A DNA stretch of 64,000 nt from Dipylidium caninum. Lineage: Eukaryota; Platyhelminthes; Cestoda; Cyclophyllidea; Dipylidiidae. The position numbers and the translations under genes were made by a program. Below the pieces are notes generated by a model that made no database searches, had not been told where the DNA came from, and saw only the letters and a list, made by a program, of their open reading frames with translations. This document shows, one piece after another, positions 42,401 through 52,734 of the stretch. The DNA lies in the NCBI GenBank assembly GCA_017562135.1, contig QEYB01001046.1, positions 2,480,001 to 2,544,000 of the forward strand. The letters run 5' to 3'. The stretch's first letter is position 1. The number at the start of each line of letters is the position of its first letter.

Positions 42401-45400
42401 TACTTCACTGTCTAGTATTTCCCATACTCACATCAGATGAAATGACATTAAACTTGGAGATGAATGCATGTTTGATCCAGTCAACTGCGATCTCAGCCAG
42501 GAGAATTAGCAAGATGTCGGGTATGAGGGCCAGAAAGTCGTCTGAAAGTAGTAAAACAAAGCCACTGCAATAATTACCCCATCAAATCGACGAGAGGAGA
42601 AGGCAGATTGAGTATAAAGGAAATCAAAATTAGAAGGATTAGGGTAGGGGTGTGAGGATTCCTTAAAAAAATTACTTGTCCCCAACGGCTTCCCACCAAT
42701 AGGCAGATTTGTTAATCCACCATGTTGATAAAAAGAACAAAGTAATAAATATTTTGATAGTAAAATAGCTTTAAATAGCGGTGTATCCCAAGTTGACAAT
42801 GACATTTCTCACATTACATGCTTTTCTTCGGACATTCTATACGGAGAAAGGGACAATCCACTCCACCTCCATTGGTGGTGAGGAATTCGGAAGAGATTAT
42901 GTGAAAAGTGCCACTAGTGAGTGCCACACTTACTCTTCTAATGAATGCGGACCACGGGCGGTGAGGCCTGGGTATGTCGCTGAGGTGATTGGAATTGACT
43001 CTGTCTAAGGATAACGTCGTGCAGTTCAAAACACTAGATTTTCTCAGATTCTTTTCATAATCCGATGGAACCTTGCATATCAAAGACTGAAGAGCATGAG
43101 AGGGAAAAACACTAGTTGGCTATTCAAGCACTTTTTGCGTGTAAAGGACTGTTTGGAGGCAGCGTGACATCTTTAGAAGGCATTTAAAGGGACAACATTA
43201 ATGTCACACAGCCCAGTGAGTAGCAAAATAGCTGAACGCCCATTTGGTGAAGTGAATGCCAAGGCAACAGGGGCAAACTGCGACATACCGTACTGCCAAC
43301 CGCTGGCAGACATGTTGCGACAGACGATGATGAAGAGCCACACAGCGTAGTGGAAACGCTCGCGCACGTCCGCGCAGGCGATCTGGAACAAATTGGACTT
43401 GCCCATCTTGCGAAAAACGTTGCCCTTCAATTCGACAAACTAAAAATTGAGAGTAAAAAGAAGGGAAAGGAGGGGGTGGGTAGATGATCATAAAACCAAC
43501 GGAAGGAGCATGGTTTCTATCTTTGAAAAATTCTGTTCAACGTAAAACTGACAAAAAAATGACAGGGTTTTTATCCGGTACCGAAGGCCACACTAAAACT
43601 CGTTTCAGTATAATGGTCTAATAACGCCGAAAAATTAATTTTATGTGCATCGTTCCATTAACAATGAACTTAATCAAGTAGGTTACGGCTAATGTGATTT
43701 CTTCGAAACACCATTGAACTTCACCGAAAAGAAACGGGAGTGTAGGTCTACGGTTTTGAAAAGGAATGTAGCAAGCGAAAAATAGGTTAGCAAACCAGCA
43801 TGAGACGAATGACTCCGTTCTGGTAAAGAAAATAGATAACAGCAAAATATTTTCGTCAGAAAGTTGCATCTCGGGAGAATAGCACGGATATACATGAGTA
43901 CGGGCACATCAAAGGTGTTTCCAATAGGCATTACGAAAATCCCCTCAAGCAATTGCTAGACTTTCAACAAAACTCGTAAAAAAGAGAGAAGTCGAGTCAG
44001 CAATGCGACACACTGAATAGGCACAAAATGCGACATAGTGGAGTAAGAAAGGATGAGCGGTGGGCGGAGAGGATGCTGCATACGTTCGACAGCCCGGCGG
44101 GGACTTTGGCCAACCAGACGGGGGACGCAGGTGCTCCCCTGGCTCTGAAGTCTGAGTCACGCAAGCCTTGGTCCCTCTGGTGCATGACGAACGTTGAAAC
44201 GAGGATTGTGGTGAGTCGGGCAAAGCCACTGGGATCGTTTTCAACCCCAAAAAGTGATTTTATTAAGGAGTTGGGTGCCGGAGACGGAGACTTACGTTGT
44301 TAGAAATAATCACAGTGAGAAGAGACCGATTTTGTGAGTTGAAAGCCACATTCAGGGTTGTCACTTGGGCCAATAATAGAAGACAGTGACAAGCTGCAGC
44401 AAAAAAGAGACAAGATAGAAGAGTGCCTAATTTTGCCGCCAAATTATTAAAAATGGCACAGACTAATTATCTGTTAGAGCAAAAGTGGTTACCAAAACAT
44501 TGACAAATGAGTAATGAAAGTGGCACTTAAAGTCAACTTTAACTTCAAGTTTCTCCGCCTTGGCGGTGACACACAAAGGTTGCACGACACTTGTCCCTGT
44601 CCCATTACAAGTTGTCAACGTGCCTCTAACGTGAATTATGTCGACGCCCGACACGGTTCATAGAGGTGTGCAGGACCACCTTGTAGACAGCGCAAACGGT
44701 ATAGGCAATGCGAAGAAGTCTTGCATCGAAGAAACAAGTGGTGAAATATCAACAGAGTGGTTAAGGGTAAGCTCGATCAAACAGCTAAATATTTCTAATT
44801 TGAGGACATTTCAGCAGAAGTTAGAAGTTGGAACAAGTGCTAATCTATGCAACTGCAGATGAGAGGACCATAAAAATTAACATTTCTAGTCGAATTTGGA
44901 GTATAAGGGAGGAGTGGGACAAATAAAAGCACCGAAAGGTTTAAATCTTTCCACATCGAAACCAGTAGGTGCCTACCCCATCTCAAGCAAATGATTAACA
45001 AGTGCATACTTCTATGCTTCCGAAGGAGGTAGAATTGTGGTAACAAAGGCTCTGGCAGCTTTAATGAAAGGATTCACTGAAAACAAAAATTATTATGAAC
45101 AAATGTGACAGAAGCGTAGAGAATTTCCAAGCAACCTAGAACCATAGAAAATTAGCGTAATGTTTTGAACATATCCCATGATATCACTCATGATATAACG
45201 TTAAAGGCAAGAAAAGTTAGGAGGTTAATGAAAATAGCATCAAGAGATAATAGTCTAGAGGGGCCTGTAACTAGTCATTTCTGACAAAAATCAGCAAAAT
45301 CCAAGACCAATCATCGAACTCACGATTTTGGGATGAATGGTAGCACGATTTATAATGTCGTTCAACTTAACTAGGCTGGAGAAAAACGTACGCTTTGATT

Positions 45401-48400
45401 AGTTTTTTCAAAATTTGGATGAACTTTTGTCTCTGATTTTAAACAACATAGGAGTTGACATCGGAGGTAATAAAGCGAGCCATCAATGTCATCAGCAATG
45501 AAGATCATGAAAGCTGTCTTTATAATTCGTGACAGACAGACCAGACGCTCGACGCAAGGTCACTTGAGTATCAAACAGGTCGCAGGCTAAATATGCTCAA
45601 CTAGAATCACAGTGCTTGTGGTGTTAGGTTCATAATCCTTCAGGGCGTCGAACTGACCGAGGCATCGCAAGTTGTGGTGTTACTGCTATGTGCGCCTTTC
45701 ACAAATCCTATGGTTGCCGAACTAAAAACTAGGGTAATTGAACCAACCACTGTGGTCAAAATGATTTATCCACAAAATAAACAAGACAGCCGAAGTGGAA
45801 GAGCGTAAGACACTAGCAATGCCGACAACTAAAAACTCACTAATGCCTTGTGGATTAAAAGGCAAATTGACCGAAATAATTTGGAAAAGCTACAACACTC
45901 ATTTTATATGAGAAGCGTAGAAATAGAAGGAAGACGAAGAGTTTGTTGAAGTTCAGAATAAAAGCACAAAAATCGCACGAAAAAGACATTAAGTCTAAAA
46001 TGATTAGGAATTATAATATCAAAGATTGTAAGATTTTCGGAGACTCTAACAATATCAGGCCTGAAAAGTAAAAGAAATCGCTCCGATTTTATTGAAAACG
46101 AACTCTCCTGCCGTCGATACGATTCGCTCACTTTAGATACATTTTTTATCAAAAATGTGCCCAAATCTCAGATACCCACCTGGTTCAAATTCTGAAGACT
46201 AAGAAAAAAAGAACACGAGAATAAAAATTTGTCAATCACTTCGTTGTAGAAAAGAAGGAAATTAAGGGTAGGATGCAACCCATTGAAGATAATTTCAACG
46301 AGATATCAAGCTTGACACTTTTTACACTGGGTCGAAAGACAAATTACGGAGAAATGACTCACAGAGACAGACGAGGGCGAAGAGGTACTGCACGAAGAAG
46401 GAGCTGAGACCCACAGCCTCTGTAATGACGGTACCACCACCACTAGCGGTTGTGACTTCACTAGTTGCGGGTTTTTGTCGTCGTTGGATGAAAGAGAGGC
46501 CCACCGAAACAGTAAAGAGAACGTCGTCCACGGCGTCCAAACAGACCGCGGAGAGCAAACGATCGGCCACCTCGATGTAAAGATTGATGAATCAGTCGCA
46601 GCACCGATAGCAACATCGAGTCTAGCTCCGCCCTGGCTTTTTTCGAACCGGCGTTCAGGTAAGGACATGCCTTGTGGGACGGGGAGCAACCGGAATAGCA
46701 ACTGTAAGTGGAGTAGTTTCGAACCCAACAGGATAGCTAAACATTGGAGGGTGTACATTCACTCAACAATAGGGGCACGGACAGCAAAATTAGCGGTCGG
46801 GAATGAGGTTTATCGTCCATCGAAATCTCCTGATTGCACCTTTGACGCGTATAACGCAAGAATTCCTCAGAGAATTCACAGCACGCGCGCAGCCAGCACT
46901 TTTTAAAGGGGTTGCACTCACAATACCGCTTTTAAAAGGATATACGATCAATTGTTAGCCGAACTTTTGCTTACTAGAACGCGAGGGCATCGGTTACGAT
47001 CAGGTGAATGGTGGTAGGCTAGAGAAAGAAGGTTCGCTCTCACGTGTGCCAAAACATTGAACCATGAATTAGGAAAGGATGGCTCTCTGTACGGAGGAAT
47101 ATTCATACCACTTGAGGGAATACCGTAACACCAATCGAAATAGGAAGCGAGGCGGCATATCATTAAAGTTATCGCGTGCGGTGAAAACATCAACCGCGTA
47201 TATACTAAGATCTCAATCAGAGGAGCATATTCATGTATTTTGAGTGCTACTTCCAAAGTTAACCGCGGATCACATCATATCACCGATATTTAGACAAAGA
47301 TTAGACTTAAATCGCCAAATAGGAACAGAGTCTCGAGGACGGGACTACAATTCCCTAAGAAGCAGAAAAGAGCGCCAGAAAAAAGTCAGAGCAATTCCTA
47401 CGTTGATGCACGTTAAAGGGTTGATCTAGAAATAATCTAAAGTTGAAGTGGAGGAAGATGCTGCACCGAAGGAAACGCATATCATTGATTATGAAGCGTT
47501 AAATCGAGAGGAGAGCGATTCGTTGTGGGTAAGGCGACAGAAGCCCTCATTGCTGATGATACCCACTCATCCCCTTAGTGAAGGGCACATTCAGGTACGA
47601 TAGCGAATGTCTGGTTGTACTCAAATCCTACATTCTTCCGACGATCTCACCTTATGCCGTGCGATTATTAGGGCATCGTTGAGATTTTTATAATGTTAAA
47701 AGTAAATAAAAAAGACTAAAGAAATCACAAAATAAGGTTGCCTTTTGGAGAAAGGGACAAAAGTGACGTAGGCAAACAAAATAAGAAAGAGAATACCACC
47801 ACACTTGCAGTATAAATTCTATGAAAATTATGTTAAGGCACATAGGGAAAGTTTACCTCCAGGAGGTTGAAAAATATGTAAATTTTGATGATCGACTGAG
47901 TCCGAATCTCATGATATGCGATAGAACTATCGAAGGTGTAGAGGAAAACGGTGCAGATACAGGCAAAGGAGAATTTCACCAATTCCCGCGCATCGGTGGC
48001 ATAGAAGATGAATTTGTGAGGTCTGAAACGGAATCAAACAGCCTTGATGCCAAATAGCGACATCGAAAGGGAGGCATTTAAAGCGACTTGCTTTAGCGAC
48101 GGTATGAAGATGCCAACAACGCTTGAAAGTACAAAGCCGAAGAAGGAAATAAATGTGATTATACAACGGAGAGGAAGAAAAGTGTAAACCATTAGGAGGT
48201 GGTCCAGACACTGCAAAAGACCGTATAACATGAACTAAAACGTGAAAGAAACGTATATTACAATAGGGACCAAAAAGGGGACGGAGATGATGAGGAAGTA
48301 CTATTACCGATTCAAAGTATTGTGGAATAGAGAGAAATTTCCACACCCGATTCCGGAAGGTCCCACAAACGTGTTCTTGTGCGTTATTCGCTTCATTCCG

Positions 48401-48937
48401 CCGTCGAGAACACTGCCAGATTTCCTCTATGAGGTAATTCCTGAGATTGAAACCTATAAAATTAAAATGCATTTGGCACCTTATGCCGTTAAGAAAGGTC
48501 TCAAAAGTCCAGTGCACTTCCATATGTTTGTAAAACTATTACAAAAATTCCCAAGTTAAATTGGTGTTGTGTTATTCGCAGAATTAAAATGTCCTGTCAT
48601 TTTGTACAAAAGACATATGAGTAAAGATTTCCTAGGAAATTCAAGAAAATACCGAAAGTGCCACCTACTCTCCGTACTCAGCCTAAAATGTCCTTAAGAT
48701 GAAATGCATTGTCATAAAACCCAGATTTTTCCACCTTAGGATTCTAGTTGCAGTCATCCACGAGAAGTCGAACAGATGCTCAAAAGGTCAAAAACACTCT
48801 GTCAGCCAAACACGGTGGTACGGAATAAGATTAAGAGTACATTCAAAGCGCTTAATGAGCTTACTCTGGAGCGGATTTCTTATATCACAATCACTTTCTG
48901 AATCCGTGTGTCCACGCCAAGTCTCTTTCATGTCCAT
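39489..48937 (-). CDS. TAPT1: TAPT1, multi-pass membrane protein (Tapt1/DUF747 family)
   Basis: TAPT1 is a conserved polytopic protein linked to the ciliary basal body/secretory system in vertebrates. Exons: 48865-48937, 48308-48453, about 48101-48234, 47857-48022, 46363-46570, 44296-44393, 43289-43439, 42432-42541, 41775-41834, 41254-41393, about 40609-41131, about 39489-40028. Phases agree throughout; total about 782 residues. Family landmarks in order: NLRNYLIEEIW, LLQCLDHLLMVYTFLPLR, IRTQSIIKIYIFFNLLE, VADRLLSAVCLDAVDD, VTTLNVAFNSQNRSLLTVII, SNNFVELKGNVFRKMGKSNL, CADVRERFHYAVWLF, AEIAVDWIKHAFISKFN, VYAEYTVSIAYDLL, SRRMGLTPISLSCL, LKVLVHIILLDRAY and the C-terminal DRYSMLGGQIS. The third exon's donor and the last junction (40609/40028) are less certain than the rest. 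The Ser/Thr/Pro-rich region before the C-terminus is much longer than in vertebrates. Confidence 0.93.
44394..46362 (-). other. TAPT1 intron (2.0 kb)
   Basis: AT-rich intron between exons 46363-46570 and 44296-44393. No supported coding or RNA gene inside; scattered short open frames only. Confidence 0.6.
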
Positions 48938-48957
48938 TTCCTTTAAATTGGGCCACC

Positions 48958-48971
48958 CTGCAAGCACAGGG
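48958..48971 (-). promoter_or_regulatory. acceptor site upstream of TAPT1 start (candidate spliced-leader site)
   Basis: The minus strand reads cctgtgcttgcag, a good pyrimidine-rich acceptor, 20 bases before the TAPT1 ATG at 48937. Only about 85 bases separate it from the AATAAA of the upstream ERH gene. No donor for a 5' UTR intron is evident in that short space, which makes trans-splicing attractive, though an intron starting further upstream cannot be excluded. Confidence 0.4.
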
Positions 48972-49041
48972 ATACATACCTTCAGGTTAATAAACGCGAA
49001 CCATGTATGCAAATAAAGACCAAAACATAGCGAAAGATGAC

Positions 49042-49047
49042 TTTATT
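49042..49047 (-). terminator. poly(A) signal AATAAA for ERH
   Basis: AATAAA on the minus strand, about 70 bases after the ERH stop codon and about 100 bases before the TAPT1 start. Confidence 0.65.
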
Positions 49048-49117
49048 CGCAAAAAACGTATACAACAATGTGCATTCCCATTATTTTTTTACAAACAGCG
49101 AAATTACAGAGGGATTT

Positions 49118-49426
49118 TTATTGCCCTGCTTGGTTGCGCAGAAGCGCGTAGATGTTCTCTTTGATCCAATCCTTGGTGTGAGGCACGTAAGTTCCGGTAG
49201 CAGGATGAAACTCCAGACAACAGAGGTCTGCCAGTTGGTCGATAAACATGAAGAGCTGAGAGATGTCATATGTGATAGTGGGAGCCGTCGGGTTTTGCTG
49301 TTTCAACTGCTCCTCGTAGATCTTACAGACCCCCTCGAGGCACTGATTCACTGTCTCGTAGTCTGCCCAAACCCGAGTCTCGGGTTTCTTCACTTGTTGC
49401 TGCACCAAAAGTATTGTGTGGGACAT
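49118..49426 (-). CDS. ERH: enhancer of rudimentary homolog
   Basis: A 102-residue protein from [11 protein letters not shown] to the end at LLRNQAGQ, near the full 104-residue length of animal ERH and alignable without gaps over most of it: [53 protein letters not shown] is a small dimeric nuclear protein that partners the Microprocessor, CIZ1 and RNA-processing complexes. The coding part is uninterrupted. The ATG is immediately preceded by tctactttattag, so the mature message begins at or just before the start codon if that acceptor is used. ERMP1 lies 204 bases upstream and TAPT1 180 bases downstream, all on one strand. Confidence 0.96.
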   Translation of the reverse strand: MSHTILLVQQQVKKPETRVWADYETVNQCLEGVCKIYEEQLKQQNPTAPTITYDISQLFMFIDQLADLCCLEFHPATGTYVPHTKDWIKENIYALLRNQAGQ

Positions 49427-49441
49427 CTAATAAAGTAGAAT
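49427..49441 (-). promoter_or_regulatory. splice acceptor abutting the ERH start codon
   Basis: Minus strand ttattctactttattag followed directly by ATG. Either a 5' UTR intron or a trans-splice acceptor would fit. If a leader joins here, the leader supplies the entire 5' UTR. Confidence 0.45.
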
Positions 49442-49630
49442 AACGAGTCCCCATTACTAAACCATTAGTGTCAATCAGAACTAATAAAACGCCTATGTAA
49501 TGGAAATGGTGAGAACACAAGAGCGGTAAATGGGTCTCTATTATTTAAAATAGTACTAATAGAAACCACTTTTTATCACAATGGTACAGGGGGGAAGGAA
49601 ACTAAGGATGGAATCGGTAACTGAGCAAAA

Positions 49631-52600
49631 TCAAATTCGTAAGAGTAAACGAGTGTAATTGTATGAAGAAAGCCAGTGAGTAGGAACAGCCCACAGTGGT
49701 AATCGACGTAAAACTCGACGAAGAGGTTCTGACACGCCCTGAGGTATAACCTCATCCGTAAACTGGCTGACCACAGCAATGTCCACACTAACACTGGAGT
49801 CTGGTACATCGGAGTTGAATGAGACGGGGTAGACGGAAAATTGAAGCCAGAAAACCCATGGGTAAGCACATCGACCTGTTTTTGAGGTGACCGCCGAGGG
49901 GTCAATGTGGTTAATGTAGAAGTGCGTCGACCTCTGCGCACCAGTTGCGCTTTGAGGGAACTTTCCGCGAGGAATTGGTACGGGAAGCGGAGTAGTCCTC
50001 TCGGAACTAAAGGACCAGCGAGTTAGTCTGACATAGTTAGGAACAGTTCGTAGATACAGTTGGGTTAGTGGTGCGTCCGGGTCGATGGCTAAAGTAAGAT
50101 TTATTAATTGAACACCTTCGACCGAAGTCTCCTGGTGGCGTTCGATAACACTAAATCCGGGTGAAGGGGATGCGTGCTTCGGAGCGGGAAGATAATAAAT
50201 GGTATCAAAGGCATTCAAGAGGGGGTAAAGTAGTGGTACTCCACAATAGGGCAGCGTGTGTTGGAAGGTGAATGGTTCCATCCGCTCTATTTCAGGAAAG
50301 TAGAAAGACTCGAGCGGTCCAGAGAACAAATACCTTTGGAGTTGTAGCATAAAGGGATTTGGAGATGGAGAAGGTGGATGATGATAGTATCGGAAACGGT
50401 TGGCATCCAGTGGTAGGAGAAAGATACCGGAGTCTTCCCGAGTGAAGGTTGAATTATAAGTAATATCAGTGAAAAAGCGGTTGGTATGGAAGACTGCAAC
50501 ACGTTGTTGGCTTGGTAGTGATAAGTGAGAATTGGTCGTAGGCAAAGTAGTATAGGGGAAACCCAAAAATGATGTGTGAACAATTATTACAAAGGTGATA
50601 CAACCATTAAGAAGAAGTTGTCGAATCATGCGAAGAGTTTCGGAAGACGTTAAGTGAATAGAATCGGTGCAAAACATCAAGACAGGGACGCACGATAAGG
50701 CAACGAGGACGGCAATTATAACATCTGGTTGAGCCTCGTGCCCAGAACGACCCATGATTGGTATGAAAACCTCAAAAAGCATATGTATGGAAGAGATGTG
50801 GAATAGCACCAAAGGAGGTAGAAGTGTGAGAAGAACTTTCGCGACACAACAGCAAGCGGTTCGTCCAAAAACCATGAAATAGAGATAGCGAAAGGCTATT
50901 GGTAAAACGCACCAGAAGATGGGAACGTAAGACGCCGGGCTGTTATACCACAAACTGACGAAAGTCAATATATTCATGACAAGAATGGTGCCTTTGAAAA
51001 AGTCATTCTCAATGACTAGAGCCTTTAGAGATGTAGAGTCGAACCATCCACTGCGTTGAAGTAAATACCTCAAGGGAGACAAGGACCAAAATAAGCCAGA
51101 AGGCACTTTGAAGAAAACAGAGTGAAAGAAGAGAAAGTACGAAAGCAGAGGTAAGAGGTAAAGGCCAAAGATATTACACCTATTAGTGTACCAGGACATC
51201 CGGCAACCATAGGTATGAATTATGTAACCGACGAGAAGGGAGAAAAGAAGACAGGTAACGAAAAAGAAGGCTTGAACCAAGGTTGCGAGCAATAAGCCAC
51301 AGAGCCGACCGCCAACGAATCTCTGAAACACCAGAGTCCAAAGAATGATGACAAAAAAGACGCCCCAGTGGAGTATTCGGCCGATATTCCAAGGATATTT
51401 TAAGACAAAATATCCTATTACGTCTAGATAAACATAGCGAGAAAAGTCCGAATTCCAGGGAGAGCTTGAAAAGTCATTTATGTTACTAAGACCACCTTCA
51501 GGGGAGTAAATAACATCATTTTCAACCTTCGATTTCGTTGATTGTTCCAGCTTTTTTATTTCACTTATACTTGGATCCTGAGACATTAACTTTACGAGGT
51601 GCAAAAGGTTGTCTCCGGCTAATTGTAAACAAGACGGCGAAATGCGTTCTTCGATATCATGACAGGTATGATATGCAAAGCCGTTGTCAATGTAGGCAAA
51701 ATCCAAGCCGGGAACTGACCCATAATCTCGGAATACTCGGAAATCCGTATCTGAAGGAATGAAGCCAAAACGAAACACCTCCTCCCCTACTACAGAAGCA
51801 GACGGACGGCGCACAGTAGATGAGTAAAAGCGGATAAGGGCTGAACTCGCCGGTCCAGGGCCACTTTGAAAGACCAGTAGTTTGCCGCCAGCGCCTGCCC
51901 CCTCTAAATTTATGAAGACAGCCACTTCTTCAGCCCAAGGGTGTTGGGTTATGAATGCATGGCTTGCAGGTAGGATGTACTCTTCAGCGGAATTGAATAG
52001 GAAAATAACGTTATTCCTGAAAGTGGTAACACCACCAGCCAAAATGCGTGCCACTTCTAGAGAGATAGCACAACCAACAAATGCATCAGATGCACCGGGG
52101 CTTTGTGGAGCGGTGTCATAATGACAATTTATCAGAATAGAGCGAGGCGATGAAGTATGATGAGCGCGAGGATCATGTAAGCGAAGAATGAGATTCGGAA
52201 TGTTAGCATAAGAGGTTATGTGGGCGTGGGTTTGAAAAGATGAGGGTTGAGAAATGTGTTCCTCAACCTTAGCAAAAATTCCAGAGGATCCGGCCGTCTC
52301 CACTACTTTCTGAAGTTGGGATACAAGGTACTTTCGAGCATGGATTTCATTGTTGACAGAACCACCGGTGCGAGGGCCTAATTTGGTGACGTATTGCAGG
52401 TGCTTTCGTGCGAGGGACTCTTGAAAACTGGAATTCAAGTCTCCTTGGTTATAGGTGGACGACCCGCAGGAAGTTGATTGCAGTGGAATAAAAGCAATAA
52501 AAAATAAAATAACAACACACACTGCGACCCAGTCACAAATGCGAATTGTGGCTCGAGGGTTATCGATAGGAAGCAAAGAGTGACTTGCAGTGTCGGTCCC

Positions 52601-52666
52601 GGAAGTGGAGTGTGAACCACCATCTTGCGACTCATGTGAGATTAGATTCCTCCTGCGAACCTCCAT
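49631..52666 (-). CDS. ERMP1: endoplasmic reticulum metallopeptidase 1 (M28 family)
   Basis: A 1,011-residue, single-exon gene. ERMP1 is a zinc M28-family peptidase anchored in the ER membrane. Visible features: short cytoplasmic N-terminus; first membrane segment (WVAVCVVILFFIAFIPL, about 46-62); luminal M28 domain with the metal-ligand series His182 (NCHYDTAPQ), Asp194 (PGASDAF), Glu228-Glu229 (FNSAEEY), Glu255 (INLEGAG) and His333 (AYHTCHD), plus the conserved PSDTDFR (305-311). From about residue 395 come roughly nine hydrophobic helices, then a luminal C-terminal domain. All peptidase ligands are present, so activity is likely. In vertebrates this gene has many exons; here there is none to splice. 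A pyrimidine-rich acceptor (gagggttttcag) lies about 66 bases upstream of the ATG. Confidence 0.95.
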   Translation of the reverse strand: MEVRRRNLISHESQDGGSHSTSGTDTASHSLLPIDNPRATIRICDWVAVCVVILFFIAFIPLQSTSCGSSTYNQGDLNSSFQESLARKHLQYVTKLGPRTGGSVNNEIHARKYLVSQLQKVVETAGSSGIFAKVEEHISQPSSFQTHAHITSYANIPNLILRLHDPRAHHTSSPRSILINCHYDTAPQSPGASDAFVGCAISLEVARILAGGVTTFRNNVIFLFNSAEEYILPASHAFITQHPWAEEVAVFINLEGAGAGGKLLVFQSGPGPASSALIRFYSSTVRRPSASVVGEEVFRFGFIPSDTDFRVFRDYGSVPGLDFAYIDNGFAYHTCHDIEERISPSCLQLAGDNLLHLVKLMSQDPSISEIKKLEQSTKSKVENDVIYSPEGGLSNINDFSSSPWNSDFSRYVYLDVIGYFVLKYPWNIGRILHWGVFFVIILWTLVFQRFVGGRLCGLLLATLVQAFFFVTCLLFSLLVGYIIHTYGCRMSWYTNRCNIFGLYLLPLLSYFLFFHSVFFKVPSGLFWSLSPLRYLLQRSGWFDSTSLKALVIENDFFKGTILVMNILTFVSLWYNSPASYVPIFWCVLPIAFRYLYFMVFGRTACCCVAKVLLTLLPPLVLFHISSIHMLFEVFIPIMGRSGHEAQPDVIIAVLVALSCVPVLMFCTDSIHLTSSETLRMIRQLLLNGCITFVIIVHTSFLGFPYTTLPTTNSHLSLPSQQRVAVFHTNRFFTDITYNSTFTREDSGIFLLPLDANRFRYYHHPPSPSPNPFMLQLQRYLFSGPLESFYFPEIERMEPFTFQHTLPYCGVPLLYPLLNAFDTIYYLPAPKHASPSPGFSVIERHQETSVEGVQLINLTLAIDPDAPLTQLYLRTVPNYVRLTRWSFSSERTTPLPVPIPRGKFPQSATGAQRSTHFYINHIDPSAVTSKTGRCAYPWVFWLQFSVYPVSFNSDVPDSSVSVDIAVVSQFTDEVIPQGVSEPLRRVLRRLPLWAVPTHWLSSYNYTRLLLRI

Positions 52667-52734
52667 TACAAATATAATGCATCAAAATACATGAGAAAAC
52701 CGTCTCAAACGACTCTCGAGTAAAACTCACGACT

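Noticed and set aside
48242..48559. 105-codon plus-strand open frame
   Set aside because: Antisense to TAPT1 exon 2, which is supported by family motifs and splice phases.
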